In this document: in pieces, positions 25,604-34,956 of the stretch
Layout: every line of letters begins with the position of its first letter
Position numbering within the stretch: position 1 is the first letter of the stretch
Assembly (NCBI RefSeq): GCF_037975235.1
Contig: NZ_CP150241.1
Coordinates: 4,030,001 to 4,094,000 of the forward strand
Reading direction: 5' to 3'
Source of the DNA: Paenibacillus sp. FSL R5-0341
Lineage (GTDB): Bacteria > Bacillota > Bacilli > Paenibacillales > Paenibacillaceae
DNA: 64,000 nt
Made by a program: the position numbers and the translations under genes
The notes under the pieces: model-generated
The model's database searches: none
Seen by the model: the letters and a program-made list of their open reading frames with translations, nothing else
What the model was told of the DNA's origin: nothing

Positions 25604-26764
25604 TTAACCGCAAACCGGATTCAGATTCGGAACTTCTCTACCTAGCACCCGATAATAAATTTGTTCATATTCATGCCGAATGGCATCATTGCAAAAATCA
25701 TGATGCGCGCGCTGGAGACACGCTTCCCTGAACTCCGCAGCCAAACGATCGTCCGTCAACAAACGGATCGTGTTCTCGGCCATGGATTGTGTATCCCCGA
25801 TTGCGGATAAGAAACCTGTCTTACCATGCAAGACCAATTCCGGAATTCCTCCCGCTTGTGAACCGATCGTGGGTACGCCGCAGGCCATTGCTTCGAGCGC
25901 TACTAGACCGAAACTTTCCTTCTCCGATGGAAGCATCAACACGTCAGCCATGGAGATCACTTGAGCAATGTCATCCTGTTTGCCAAGGAAATGAACCTTA
26001 TCATTCAAGCCGAGATCATTAATTTTCCATTGTATCTTCGGCAAATCAGGTCCTTCACCAACAAATAGCAGCTTCGCTGGCACCTGCTCCTGTACCTGAC
26101 GGAAGACCTCTACTACATCCTGAGTTCTCTTCACCGGTCGGAAGTTGGAAATGTGCATTAATATTTTTTCGTCAGGCGCAGCGAAGTCTCTTCGCAGACT
26201 GGCAGCATCCCGCGGATAATATATTCGTTTATCAATAAAATTATAGGTTAGATCGATTGGACGCTGAATATCTAGCAGTTCAACCGTTTCTCGAATCAAA
26301 TCTTGGGATACGGCAGTGACCGCGTCACTTTCATTGATGGCAAGACGGATTAAATCTTTCAAAGACTCATCCTGAGCTAGAACCGTAATATCCGTTCCAT
26401 GTAACGTGGTGACCACTTTCAGGCCGTCCCCTACCATCTGTTTCGCGAGAAAGGCACATACTGCGTGCGGCACGGCATAGTGAACATGCAGCAGATCCAG
26501 CTGCTGTGACTTAGCCACCTGGGCCATCTTCGTTGCCAGTGACAGGTCATACGGTGGGTAACGGAAAACATAATAATCATTTACTTCAACTTCGTGATAA
26601 AAAATATTTTTCTGGAACGTACCCAGTCTGAACGGGATACTGTTGGCAATAAAATGAACCTGATGCCCCTGTTCGGCAAGCAATTTGCCCAACTCCGTTG
26701 CGACAACGCCAGACCCTCCGAGGGACGGATAACAGGTGATGCCGATTTTTAGCTTTTGATCCAT
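25604..26764 (-). CDS. bshA: N-acetyl-alpha-D-glucosaminyl L-malate synthase (bacillithiol step 1)
   Basis: 386 residues, GT4 glycosyltransferase. The N-terminal LKIGITCYPSLGGSGVVATELGKLLA and the C-terminal nucleotide-sugar site (SEKESFGLVALEAMACGVPTIGS) are typical. It joins UDP-GlcNAc to L-malate, the first step in bacillithiol, the main low-molecular-weight thiol of these bacteria. The frame is open further upstream, but AAAGGAG 10 nt before the ATG at 26764 and the family length support this start. Confidence 0.95.
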   Translation of the reverse strand: MDQKLKIGITCYPSLGGSGVVATELGKLLAEQGHQVHFIANSIPFRLGTFQKNIFYHEVEVNDYYVFRYPPYDLSLATKMAQVAKSQQLDLLHVHYAVPHAVCAFLAKQMVGDGLKVVTTLHGTDITVLAQDESLKDLIRLAINESDAVTAVSQDLIRETVELLDIQRPIDLTYNFIDKRIYYPRDAASLRRDFAAPDEKILMHISNFRPVKRTQDVVEVFRQVQEQVPAKLLFVGEGPDLPKIQWKINDLGLNDKVHFLGKQDDIAQVISMADVLMLPSEKESFGLVALEAMACGVPTIGSQAGGIPELVLHGKTGFLSAIGDTQSMAENTIRLLTDDRLAAEFREACLQRAHHDFCNDAIRHEYEQIYYRVLGREVPNLNPVCG

Positions 26765-26864
26765 CCGGTGGACGCTCCTTTGATCTCCCGCTTCATGCAG
26801 GTTGATGTAATGCAACGGAATAATGAAACGATTCGTCTCATTAACACGTAAAATGTGAAATCGT

Positions 26865-27563
26865 TTATTGGGCAGCTGCACCAAATTGATGAACAACGTA
26901 CGGTGTAATTGTAGCAAAACCTTCTGCAAACGGGATGAGACTGCGTTGTCCGAGCAAGGAATCACGGGCTCTTACACGTTCAATATACCCTTGATTCAAT
27001 GGAGTCGAGACTACGCCCTCCCCGAGCTCGAATTGGGAACGATAACAGCGTAATGAAGTTTCCTTTTGCTCATAGTGTTCCGAAATATCCACAATCAAAT
27101 CCGTAGGTCCAATGTCATTAATAAAGTAAAAATAAAGTTCCTTCACTTGCACGGCAGGCATGTCCGGCATGTAGTTCCGAAGCTTGGCATTAAATACAGC
27201 TTCCTGCACAAGCTTACTGCAATTGACATGATCCGGATGACGATCTTCCCAATAGGGTGCAAACACCATCCGAGGAGCATGACGCCGTATTTCAGCCGTT
27301 ACCGCCTGTACATGTTCAGGAGTAAGGTACAACCCGCGATCAGGAAGATCCAGATTCGTTCGACACGAAAGACCGAGGACGCGGGAGGCTTGCTCCGCTT
27401 CCTCGGTTCTGCGCTCTACTGTTCCGTTGGAAGACATCTCAGCACGAGTCAGATCACACACGCCTACTTTTAAGCCGGCTGCGGTATGTTTGGCAATTGT
27501 TCCAGCCATACCAATCTCGGCATCGTCCGCATGTGCTCCAAAGATGAGAATATCCAGACTCAT
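26865..27563 (-). CDS. bshB1: N-acetyl-alpha-D-glucosaminyl L-malate deacetylase (LmbE family)
   Basis: 232 residues. The zinc motif [10 protein letters not shown] at the N-terminus and HPDHVNCS near residue 115 supply the metal ligands of LmbE/PIG-L deacetylases. It deacetylates the BshA product before cysteine is added. It is separated from bshA by 100 bp without a recognisable terminator and overlaps mgsA by 4 bp. Confidence 0.94.
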   Translation of the reverse strand: MSLDILIFGAHADDAEIGMAGTIAKHTAAGLKVGVCDLTRAEMSSNGTVERRTEEAEQASRVLGLSCRTNLDLPDRGLYLTPEHVQAVTAEIRRHAPRMVFAPYWEDRHPDHVNCSKLVQEAVFNAKLRNYMPDMPAVQVKELYFYFINDIGPTDLIVDISEHYEQKETSLRCYRSQFELGEGVVSTPLNQGYIERVRARDSLLGQRSLIPFAEGFATITPYVVHQFGAAAQ

Positions 27564-28000
27564 TCGGAATCACCCGAATTCAGTCCAGCCTCCGGCTTGT
27601 ATTTATGTACCAGCTCTCTCCAGGCAAAATCGCCACGATCCAGAGCCTTAACCAGAATCTCAGCGGTTGCGATATTGGTGGCAAGTGGAATTCCTTGCAC
27701 ATCACAAAGACGTAGCAGCGCATTAATATCCGGCTCGTGAGGTTGTGCCATCAGTGGATCGCGCAGAAAAATAATCAGATCCATTTCATTTTGCGCAACC
27801 AAAGCTCCAATCTGTTGATCTCCGCCCAATGGGCCTGATTCGAATCGATGAATCTTCAGAGACGTTCCTTCCATAATACGAAGGCCTGTTGTTCCTGTAG
27901 AATACAATTGATGGTCCGTAAATACAGGCTCATATGCCGTCACAAAGTTAACCATCTCTTCTTTTTTGCGATCATGGGCGATAAATGCTATTTTCAACAT
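27560..28000 (-). CDS. mgsA: Methylglyoxal synthase
   Basis: 146 residues. Motifs: [34 protein letters not shown] and [15 protein letters not shown] (active-site Asp and His residues). It converts dihydroxyacetone phosphate to methylglyoxal, a glycolytic bypass. Bacillithiol, made by the flanking bshA/bshB1 products, is used to detoxify methylglyoxal in Bacillota, which makes this clustering sensible. AAAGGAGATTGTC precedes the ATG. Confidence 0.96.
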   Translation of the reverse strand: MLKIAFIAHDRKKEEMVNFVTAYEPVFTDHQLYSTGTTGLRIMEGTSLKIHRFESGPLGGDQQIGALVAQNEMDLIIFLRDPLMAQPHEPDINALLRLCDVQGIPLATNIATAEILVKALDRGDFAWRELVHKYKPEAGLNSGDSE

Positions 28001-28011
28001 GACAATCTCCT

Positions 28012-28815
28012 TTAGTCGATAAAGTGATCAAATCCGTAGATGAGTCCTGTATATTCCATAACTTTTTGTACACCAATTTTAACACCAGGCATATAACCTG
28101 CACGTTCGTAGGAGTCATGCCGAATTTTGAGCGACTGTCCATAGTCTCCGAAAACAACTTCCTGCTGCGCGAATACACCAGGCAACCGTACACTGTGAAT
28201 TCGGAATCCGTTGTAATAACCGCCGCGTGATCCTTCAATCGTTTCTTCCTCATTTGGATTACCCTGACGAAGTTCCTCCCGATTGGCAGCAATCAGTTCG
28301 GCTGTTTTGATCGCTGTTCCTGAAGGAGCGTCCAGCTTCTGATCTCCGTGATATTCGATGATCTCCACATTTGGCATATGCTTGGCAGCCTGTGCTGCGA
28401 ATCGCATCATCAAAATGGCACCGATCGAGAAGTTAGGGGCAATAAGCCCACCGATTCCTTTGTCCTTGCACTGCTTGTCCAACTGTTCGATCTGCTCCGG
28501 CGTGAAGCCGGTAACACCCATGACAGGTCTGACTCCATGACGGATCGCGATCTCAGTATGTGCAAACGCAAATTGTGGCACTGTAAAATCGACCATAACC
28601 TGCGGTTTTGTTTCGGCAAAAGCCATTTCAATATCATCAGTCACCAGTACTCCACACTCTGGCAAACCAACAAGTGTTCCAGCATCCGTGCCCGCTCCGG
28701 AGCGGTTAACTGCAGCTGCTAGCTCCAGTTCCGGGTCCTGAAGTACCAATTTCACGACTTCACGGCCCATTCGACCAGCCGCTCCGATCACGGCAACTCT
28801 AATTATTTCACTCAT
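28012..28815 (-). CDS. dapB: 4-hydroxy-tetrahydrodipicolinate reductase
   Basis: 267 residues. The Rossmann motif [16 protein letters not shown], the catalytic [17 protein letters not shown] and the C-terminal [19 protein letters not shown] are present. It performs the NAD(P)H-dependent reduction in the diaminopimelate/lysine pathway, which feeds peptidoglycan and, via the branch point, spore dipicolinate. It lies 11 bp upstream of mgsA. Confidence 0.97.
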   Translation of the reverse strand: MSEIIRVAVIGAAGRMGREVVKLVLQDPELELAAAVNRSGAGTDAGTLVGLPECGVLVTDDIEMAFAETKPQVMVDFTVPQFAFAHTEIAIRHGVRPVMGVTGFTPEQIEQLDKQCKDKGIGGLIAPNFSIGAILMMRFAAQAAKHMPNVEIIEYHGDQKLDAPSGTAIKTAELIAANREELRQGNPNEEETIEGSRGGYYNGFRIHSVRLPGVFAQQEVVFGDYGQSLKIRHDSYERAGYMPGVKIGVQKVMEYTGLIYGFDHFID

Positions 28816-28897
28816 CTTGACTGCATCTCCTCGCTATGTTAGATCGTATCGTCGAATCCATTTCAACTTAACTTGGTTATCGTTGTGAAATGAATTC

Positions 28898-29422
28898 TTA
28901 CTGTATGGATTTCATACGTTGCTTGATTTCCTGTAACATCTGATGCAGTTGCCCGTTCTGCGGGTCCAACAAAATGGCTTCACGTAACGATTTTATTGCA
29001 CAATCAAATTCATTCAAGTCACTGTAAGCGAGTGCAAGCATGACATGAGCTTCTACGGAAAGAGGATCCAGTCTGACCGCTTCTTTCAAGAGCGTTGACG
29101 CTTCCACATAACGCTCCTGTGTTGCAATACCCGCCTGCTCCAACAGCAACTTGGCTCTGGAAGTCAGGTGTTTCGCTTCCAATGTCTGCAGGTGCATAAT
29201 ATATTCTTCTGTTCCTGCCGACAATTCAACCGCCTTACGCGCATATTCAAGCGCCGGCACCAGATGTTTGCTACGGGCATGCGTAATGGAACAGCGATAA
29301 TATAATTCCGCATGTTGCGGATGAGCATGAATGGCTGCTTCGAACCAACGAATGGCCTGCTCAAAATCATTTTGCAATATACAGCGATAAGCCTGCTGCA
29401 TATATTCTTCCGGTTTCATCAT
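28898..29422 (-). CDS. Tetratricopeptide-repeat protein
   Basis: 174 residues. At least three TPR units are visible: YMQQAYRCILQNDFEQAIRWFEAAIHAHP, ELYYRCSITHARSKHLVPALEYARKAVEL and AHVMLALAYSDLNEFDCAIKSLREAILLDP. No signal peptide. I chose the ATG at 29422, which has GGGAGG 9 nt upstream. Its role is unknown; it lies between a MazG-like gene and dapB in the ypjD-dapB interval. Confidence 0.83.
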   Translation of the reverse strand: MMKPEEYMQQAYRCILQNDFEQAIRWFEAAIHAHPQHAELYYRCSITHARSKHLVPALEYARKAVELSAGTEEYIMHLQTLEAKHLTSRAKLLLEQAGIATQERYVEASTLLKEAVRLDPLSVEAHVMLALAYSDLNEFDCAIKSLREAILLDPQNGQLHQMLQEIKQRMKSIQ

Positions 29423-29472
29423 CAAGCTGACCCTCCCCGATCGGGTGATGGTACAGCATATGTAATCTACGC

Positions 29473-29802
29473 CTAATCGGTGTTTTTGGGAGTCCACCGA
29501 TTGGCATCGCGGGTGTTAAATTTATGCATGACTTTATCGTGCGCCTCAGCCAGATCAATACCCAGCGAGTTTGCAAAACAAATCGTGATAAATAAAATAT
29601 CTCCAAGCTCAAGCTCAATGGAATTGGCGGCTTCGGAAGACTTCTTCGGCTTTTCACCGAACTCGTGATTCACTTCCCTGGCAAGCTCCCCAACCTCTTC
29701 AGACATCCGGGCCAACATGGCCAGAGGACTGAAATACCCCTCCTTGAACTGGGAGATATACTGATCAACCTCACGCTGCATTTCTGCGATGCTTTTCTCC
29801 AT
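29473..29802 (-). CDS. ypjD: MazG-like nucleotide pyrophosphohydrolase (YpjD-type)
   Basis: 109 residues, a single all-helical MazG/dUTPase-like domain. EEVGELARE (about 35-43) and ELELGDILF (about 63-71) give the ExxE...ExxD metal-binding pattern. It presumably hydrolyses non-canonical or excess NTPs to NMPs. Position next to dapB and a YitT-like gene matches B. subtilis ypjD. Confidence 0.9.
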   Translation of the reverse strand: MEKSIAEMQREVDQYISQFKEGYFSPLAMLARMSEEVGELAREVNHEFGEKPKKSSEAANSIELELGDILFITICFANSLGIDLAEAHDKVMHKFNTRDANRWTPKNTD

Positions 29803-29974
29803 GAGAACGGATTCTCCTTTTGAAATGATGTCGTATTTGCTCCTAATAATATCAGTTATTTAGATTCACTTCCACCATCATCAGCGACAAATCATTTTTA
29901 AAGAATCAATAAACAGGTATACTAGATGGGAATGATTGCTTCTTCATTCTAATTTATCTACAGTGAGGGATCTT

Positions 29975-30844
29975 ATGAGCACTGCCAAAACCTGGGTTCA
30001 AGTCAAACTGGTTCTGCCCATCCTTCTGGGTACAGCCTTATATGCCTTTGGGCTTCTCTATTTCATTATCCCCAATCAGCTTATGGAAGGTGGCCTCACA
30101 GGGGTTACGGTGCTGATCAATTACGCATTCGGCATCTCACCTTCACTTACGACCCTGATTCTTAACGTTCCTCTTTTTCTGATCGGGCTCAAAATTTTGG
30201 GCGGCAGACAGATGATCTATACGGGTATCGGAATTGGGGCATTGACCATTTTCCTATGGTTATTCGAAAAGTTGATTCATCTGGGCTGGATTGAACCACT
30301 ACATACTGAAAATGACCTCCTGCTCGCAGCCCTGTATGCAGGTGTTACGCTTGGAGCCGGTCTTGGCATCGTATTCCGTTGGGGCGGTACAACGGGCGGG
30401 TCAGACATCATTGCTCGCATTCTTAACCGCAAGTATGGATGGAGTATGGGACGGGTATTGCTGGGCATTGACTTCGTCATTATCGGGCTCTCTCTCATCT
30501 ACATCCCCAAAGAAAAAATTCTGTATACGCTCGTAGCTGTATTTATCGCTTCCAAAGTTATCGACTTTATTCAAGAAGGTGCATATTCTGCCCGGGCATT
30601 TATGATCATCAGTGACCACGCACCTGAGATTGCCGATCAGATCACACGGGACATGGATCGTGGTGTCACCCTCATTCCGGCCATTGGCGCGTACTCCAAA
30701 CAAGCCAAGCACATGGCCTACTGTGTTATTTCCAGGCAAGAGTTCAGGCGATTGCAGACGATTGTACGTTCCATTGATCCCAGAGCTTTTGTCATCATCA
30801 GCGATGTTCATGATGTACATGGAGAAGGTTTCAAAGAAAGTTGA
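29975..30844 (+). CDS. ypjC: YitT/YpjC-family membrane protein (DUF2179)
   Basis: 289 residues. Five to six hydrophobic helices lie in the first 190 residues (VLPILLGTALYAFGLLYFII, GVTLGAGLGIVFRWGGTTGGSD). A C-terminal cytoplasmic DUF2179 domain (DRGVTLIPAIGAYSKQAKHMAYCVISRQEF) follows. Function and substrate are not established. It is the only plus-strand gene in the central region. GAGGGATCTT precedes the ATG at 29975; an upstream ATG at 29936 lacks a good ribosome binding site. It is convergent with ypjB across a shared terminator. Confidence 0.9.
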   Translation: MSTAKTWVQVKLVLPILLGTALYAFGLLYFIIPNQLMEGGLTGVTVLINYAFGISPSLTTLILNVPLFLIGLKILGGRQMIYTGIGIGALTIFLWLFEKLIHLGWIEPLHTENDLLLAALYAGVTLGAGLGIVFRWGGTTGGSDIIARILNRKYGWSMGRVLLGIDFVIIGLSLIYIPKEKILYTLVAVFIASKVIDFIQEGAYSARAFMIISDHAPEIADQITRDMDRGVTLIPAIGAYSKQAKHMAYCVISRQEFRRLQTIVRSIDPRAFVIISDVHDVHGEGFKES

Positions 30845-30864
30845 TGTAACTATACAGAAACTGC

Positions 30865-30926
30865 AAAAAACCTCTTTTCACATGAAGAGCCGTTAGCGTG
30901 GCTGTTTATGTGGAAAGAGGTTTTTT
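30865..30926. terminator. Bidirectional terminator between ypjC and ypjB
   Basis: AAAAAACCTCTTTTCACAT (30865-30883) pairs with ATGTGGAAAGAGGTTTTTT (30908-30926) with one mismatch or G-U. A and T runs on both flanks serve the two convergent genes. Confidence 0.92.
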
Positions 30927-30954
30927 AATATACGACGATTAGGTCAATCAGCGA

Positions 30955-31824
30955 TTAGCGCCGAAAAGGAAAAATCCCTTGCTGCTGGGCACGATACTTA
31001 CGGTATCCGGCGTAACTTAGCGTCGCCACAATGACCGAACTGATGAGTAAACCAGCTGCCCTGCGATCCGGACCCTGTACAAATGGTGCAAACGCACTCT
31101 CATCCTTCTCCCGACCAAATAACTGGTTCACCAGTTCCTCACCATGGCCCACCATGCTTTTTAACTGAGCCAGGTCTGGCTGCTTTGCATTGGTAAGCCC
31201 CTTGGTATGAGATAACCAGGCGTCCATCTGAGCAATTTCATACGGTTCACGGCGAATCATTGCCGCAGGACGAATCGTTTCATAGTGCTCCTCCAGAACG
31301 GCGTAGCGATTTGCGAGTATTGTCGCAGTTTGACCCTGATTTGTAGCATCGGACAAAGCGTCCAGATCGTTTTTCACGATTTTATAATATTGAAGCCATA
31401 AAGGCTTGGTTGGATTCGCGAGACTATCTGCTGCAAGTCTGAGTTTGGCAGAGGACTGCTGAAGAGAAGCATCGTCATTTTTCACCTTCACAACCGCTTG
31501 TTTCACTTCAACTATGGTTTCAGACAATGCGTGAATGCCCTCAACTGTCGTTTGTCCCTCAAAGGAGATATGCTCCAGACTTTTACTGATGCGCAGAATG
31601 CTTCCTCGTACTTCTTCAATATTATTCTCGAGCGCCTGGCGATACAATACGGCTGCTTCTTCATTCAGTTGTGCAATTGAATTGCTTGTGGACACTTGCT
31701 GATCTGAATTCGAATTCAATCCTTCACTTTGCGCGGATACACGATATGCTAAGTTCGTCCAAAGCAGCAGAGCCATGAACGATACCACCAATAATCCAGT
31801 TTTGAACCTGAACGTTCTCTTCAT
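30955..31824 (-). CDS. ypjB: Sporulation-associated protein YpjB
   Basis: 289 residues. Signal peptide (TGLLVVSFMALLLWTNLAYRVSAQ), a long helical extracytoplasmic domain and a C-terminal transmembrane helix (AAGLLISSVIVATLSYAGY) before a basic tail. This matches the topology and place of YpjB, a protein of unknown mechanism linked to sporulation. I chose the ATG at 31824, 6 nt from GGGAGGG; the ATG at 31830 abuts the Shine-Dalgarno sequence. Confidence 0.85.
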   Translation of the reverse strand: MKRTFRFKTGLLVVSFMALLLWTNLAYRVSAQSEGLNSNSDQQVSTSNSIAQLNEEAAVLYRQALENNIEEVRGSILRISKSLEHISFEGQTTVEGIHALSETIVEVKQAVVKVKNDDASLQQSSAKLRLAADSLANPTKPLWLQYYKIVKNDLDALSDATNQGQTATILANRYAVLEEHYETIRPAAMIRREPYEIAQMDAWLSHTKGLTNAKQPDLAQLKSMVGHGEELVNQLFGREKDESAFAPFVQGPDRRAAGLLISSVIVATLSYAGYRKYRAQQQGIFPFRR

Positions 31825-31890
31825 GGACATCCCTCCCACCATCAATGTATGGCGGGGCACAGTTCCTTAGAACAAGCTCAAGATCGGATA

Positions 31891-32517
31891 TCAGGTTCGT
31901 TTCGCTTGTCTGAGCGCAAGCCATGCACACAGAATACTAACTAGCGTCAGTCCGAATGTGAAATTACGCACACCATCTACATGATCGTAGAGGGAGGCAG
32001 GTAACCAAGGGTAAATATCATATGTATAATCCATCGTATCGTTCAACAGCGTCCAGAGACCTGCCACGACAAGAGCAGCCCAGCGGAATCCGAAAAACCG
32101 TACATAAATAAGAGCTTCAATCGCCATCGCACTATGCGAAGCAATCAACATCCAATCTTGCCAGTGCTGTGTGCCACCCTGCATCCAGCCAGCGAAAATA
32201 ATCGATACGGCCCACACGCCATATTTCACAGACGTGACCACGGCAAGCGCCTGAATTACATGTCCAATCCGTTTAATGATGATAGACCGAGGTGGGTACA
32301 AGATCCATAACAATGCTAAGGTGAAAAACAAACTCGCTGTTGGACTATCCGGCACAAACACGACCTGCCACACCGGCTGCTCTGCCAACGTCATTTTCAT
32401 TTGCTCACCGTACCAGATGTATCCGTATACCGTTCCTACTGCATTACACCAAAACAAAAGCCACAAAAAATAACGATTGGTCAGAAATTCCCTACTCCAG
32501 AAAAACGATAAAGCCAC
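31891..32517 (-). CDS. ypjA: YpjA-like multi-pass membrane protein (DUF1405)
   Basis: About 208 residues with five or six hydrophobic helices (NRYFLWLLFWCNAVGTVYGYIW, SPTASLFFTLALLWILY, VYVRFFGF-like loops and DYTYDIYPWLP near the C-terminus). A DUF1405 protein of unknown function. The frame is open to 32613, but the qcrC terminator lies at 32580-32610, and GTG at 32517 has AAGGAAGG about 10 nt upstream, so GTG is chosen. Gene order qcrC-ypjA-ypjB is as in B. subtilis. Confidence 0.85.
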   Translation of the reverse strand: MALSFFWSREFLTNRYFLWLLFWCNAVGTVYGYIWYGEQMKMTLAEQPVWQVVFVPDSPTASLFFTLALLWILYPPRSIIIKRIGHVIQALAVVTSVKYGVWAVSIIFAGWMQGGTQHWQDWMLIASHSAMAIEALIYVRFFGFRWAALVVAGLWTLLNDTMDYTYDIYPWLPASLYDHVDGVRNFTFGLTLVSILCAWLALRQAKRT

Positions 32518-32579
32518 GTTCCCTGCCCCTTCCTTTGTCACATGTTGTACACGATAACGTGCTGCCCCAAAAACACTCC

Positions 32580-32610
32580 AAAAAACCTGACCGCATAAAC
32601 GATCAGGTTT
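32580..32610 (-). terminator. Intrinsic terminator after qcrC
   Basis: On the minus strand AACCTGATCG and CGGTCAGGTT pair with one G-U around a 6-nt loop, followed by TTTT. It lies 18 bp past the qcrC stop. Confidence 0.88.
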
Positions 32611-32627
32611 CATTGGTTATTTCGATT

Positions 32628-33512
32628 TTACTGTTCTGCTTTCTGTTTCGCAAGCCATTCGGTCAGATGATTAATTTCTTCATCCGTGACGCCTTGAGCA
32701 ATGGCATTATTGTACTGAGGTTGCATTGCGTTGTAACCTTCTTTGATAATAGTCAGAATCTCTTCCTGGCTATGTTTGTCACCTACACCTCGAAGTGAAG
32801 GTCCACTTGCGCCCTTCATATCAGCCGCATGGCAGCCAATACAGCCGGCCTTCTTGTACGTTTCCATTGCAGGATCATCCTGATCCACGATGGCGACTTC
32901 CTGTTTCTGTCCAGGTGCATTGGAAACTGGTGGTAGCCCCTGTTCATGCCTCTCCAGCGCTTCTTCCTCACGCTGAATGTGTTCAGGTTTCTGACCTGTT
33001 GCTTCCAACTCATGTTCGTAGTGCGTCCACGCTACATTCGTCAGGTAAAATACAGCAATGACCGACAAAATCATCAACGATGAAGCAATGGGACGTTTAT
33101 AAAAACGTCGCTCCTTGCCTGTGTCCAGGAACGGTGCAAGCAGTAAAGCTCCGAAAGCGACTCCACTGACTCCCAGTACCCCGAGCAGGACGTAATCGCC
33201 TGATGCGTATGGATACTTCAAATACTGATACAGAAAAAGGAAGTACCAGTCCGGCATGGGAATAACGGATGCGCTTGGATTGGCCGGATATCCCAAAGGT
33301 GCAGGTTCTGAGATCGTGAGAACCAAAATCCCCACCAATACAACGACACCAACCATCCATTCTTTCAGCAGGAAGTTGGGAATAAAAGCTTCTGATTTGC
33401 CGGGATACGCCGTGTAATCAGGAGGGGTTATAAATCCCGCCCCTTTACGTACGCGTGAATCACCGACAAAGATAACCTTTTCCTCATCATCCTTCTTATG
33501 TCCGTGAGCCAT
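32628..33512 (-). CDS. qcrC: Menaquinol:cytochrome c reductase, fused subunit IV/cytochrome c
   Basis: 294 residues. The N-terminal part resembles cytochrome b6f subunit IV, with three membrane helices (about 52-69, 107-127, 143-161) and PDWYFLFLYQYLKYP. The C-terminal part is a cytochrome c domain with CIGCH (224-228) as the covalent haem site and Met263 as the likely axial ligand. It carries electrons from the Rieske centre to cytochrome c or oxidase. This fusion is typical of the Bacillus/Paenibacillus bc complex. It is the last gene of qcrABC. Confidence 0.96.
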   Translation of the reverse strand: MAHGHKKDDEEKVIFVGDSRVRKGAGFITPPDYTAYPGKSEAFIPNFLLKEWMVGVVVLVGILVLTISEPAPLGYPANPSASVIPMPDWYFLFLYQYLKYPYASGDYVLLGVLGVSGVAFGALLLAPFLDTGKERRFYKRPIASSLMILSVIAVFYLTNVAWTHYEHELEATGQKPEHIQREEEALERHEQGLPPVSNAPGQKQEVAIVDQDDPAMETYKKAGCIGCHAADMKGASGPSLRGVGDKHSQEEILTIIKEGYNAMQPQYNNAIAQGVTDEEINHLTEWLAKQKAEQ

Positions 33513-33533
33513 TGCGATTCCTCCCTTCTCAGT

Positions 33534-34205
33534 TTATAGTGGTCCCGAAATGCCCTGTCTGCGGATCATGATAAAGTGTCCGACCAGAAGCACCAGAAGC
33601 ACCGCGGGGAGGAAGAATACGTGCAGGGCAAAGAATCGGGTTAATGTCTGTGCACCGACAATCGTACCGCCTTGCAGGAATTCTTTAATGATTGGTCCCA
33701 GCCAAGGAACCGTATTGGCAATCTCCAGTGTTACTTTTGTTGCAAAATAGGCTTTGTTGTCCCATGGTAGCAAGTACCCTGTCAGCCCCAGGCCCAGCAT
33801 GACGAAAAAGATCAGCATGCCGACAACCCAGTTCATTTCGCGCGGTGCTTTGTAAGAGCCTGTAAAGAACACACGCATCGTATGTAAGAACATCATTACG
33901 ATAACCAGACTGGCTCCCCAGTGGTGCATGCCGCGAACAATTTGGCCGAAGGCTACTTTGGTTTGCAGGTACTCCACACTTGCGTAGGCATTGATAATAT
34001 CAGGTACGTAATACATGGTCAGGAACATGCCTGACAGAATCTGAATAACAGTAATAAAGAACGTCAATCCACCAAAGCAGTACACGAATGCGGAAAAGTG
34101 ATGAGCCGGATTTACATGCTCTGGAACTTCATGATCCGCAACGTCCCGCCAGATTGGCGTGATGTCAAGACGCTCGTCAATCCAGTCATAGACATTTTTA
34201 AACAT
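33534..34205 (-). CDS. qcrB: Menaquinol:cytochrome c reductase cytochrome b6 subunit
   Basis: 223 residues, four transmembrane helices. Paired haem-ligand histidines are seen in RGMHHWGASLVIVMMFLHTMRVF and in FFALHVFFLPAVLLVLLVGHF. Cys43 (FVYCFGG) is at the position used in Bacillus QcrB and in cytochrome b6 to bind an additional haem covalently. It oxidises menaquinol in the membrane. It lies between the Rieske and fused IV/c genes with short spacers. Confidence 0.97.
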   Translation of the reverse strand: MFKNVYDWIDERLDITPIWRDVADHEVPEHVNPAHHFSAFVYCFGGLTFFITVIQILSGMFLTMYYVPDIINAYASVEYLQTKVAFGQIVRGMHHWGASLVIVMMFLHTMRVFFTGSYKAPREMNWVVGMLIFFVMLGLGLTGYLLPWDNKAYFATKVTLEIANTVPWLGPIIKEFLQGGTIVGAQTLTRFFALHVFFLPAVLLVLLVGHFIMIRRQGISGPL

Positions 34206-34220
34206 CTGCGTTCACGCCTC

Positions 34221-34763
34221 CTAATTCACTCGGGTGTTCGGAACAATGTCGCCCAGATATACCCAACCCTGCTCTTCCTTGACTACGTACTCATCCAGCG
34301 GTTTGGGGGCTACGGCAAGATTCTTCCCTTCCTTGTCATAGTGCGCGCCATGGCAGGGGCAATGATACTCGTCAGGATAACTTTTGTCACTATTCCAGCC
34401 TACTGTACATCCTAGATGTTTACAGATAGGTGAGAGCGCATAAATTTTACCCTGCTCGTCTTTGCGAATCCACGCCACTAACGATGCATTACTCAGATAC
34501 CAACCATCCTGTTGTTGAAGTTCAAAGGTGAATTCTTGAGGCTCATTCGTAATTTTGCTGATTTCAGCTACTTTGACAGAGGTGCCTTCTCCCTTATGCT
34601 GCAAAATCGGGTCCACCGCAAAACGGACCATGGGAAGGATTGCACCGGCGGCCATGTAGGCTGTAGCTCCACCAAGCGTGTACGTCAAAAACTGCCTGCG
34701 TGACATCTCCATGCGGCTTGGCAATTTCAATGAAGCTTCGTGCTGGTCATGCTCACTGCTCAT
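34221..34763 (-). CDS. qcrA: Menaquinol:cytochrome c reductase Rieske iron-sulfur subunit
   Basis: 180 residues. A twin-arginine-type motif SRRQFLTYT precedes one hydrophobic anchor. The [2Fe-2S] site is CKHLGC (box 1) and CPCHGAHYD (box 2), with all four ligands and the two disulfide cysteines. It transfers one electron from menaquinol to cytochrome c. First gene of qcrABC, behind the promoter at 34846-34874. Confidence 0.97.
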   Translation of the reverse strand: MSSEHDQHEASLKLPSRMEMSRRQFLTYTLGGATAYMAAGAILPMVRFAVDPILQHKGEGTSVKVAEISKITNEPQEFTFELQQQDGWYLSNASLVAWIRKDEQGKIYALSPICKHLGCTVGWNSDKSYPDEYHCPCHGAHYDKEGKNLAVAPKPLDEYVVKEEQGWVYLGDIVPNTRVN

Positions 34764-34845
34764 ACTGTCTCCAACCCCCTTTTTCAGCCAACTCTCTCAA
34801 ACGTTTTCATTTTCAGAAATTCCACGACTTACTAGAACATACATA

Positions 34846-34950
34846 ATCATATAGTAGCCCTAGAACACCGTCAAGAATTTGTCACACATTTTTAAGGTTC
34901 ATTTGTAAGCGTTATTAAAAAAGTGTTGTAAAATTGTCACATTTGTCGCA
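34846..34950 (-). promoter_or_regulatory. qcrABC promoter with upstream repeated decamers
   Basis: On the minus strand TTGACG (34869-34874), a 17-bp spacer and TATGAT (34846-34851). Immediately upstream are three same-direction decamers: TGTGACAAAT (34877-34886), TGTGACAATT (34932-34941) and TGCGACAAAT (34941-34950). The first ends 2 bp from the -35, a position suited to an activator. Confidence 0.65.
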
Positions 34951-34956
34951 CGAAAC

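Noticed and set aside
34798-34811. cre-like TGAAAACGTTTGAG upstream of qcrA
   Set aside because: Only the left half matches the consensus; the right half lacks the required CA, so not listed as a site.
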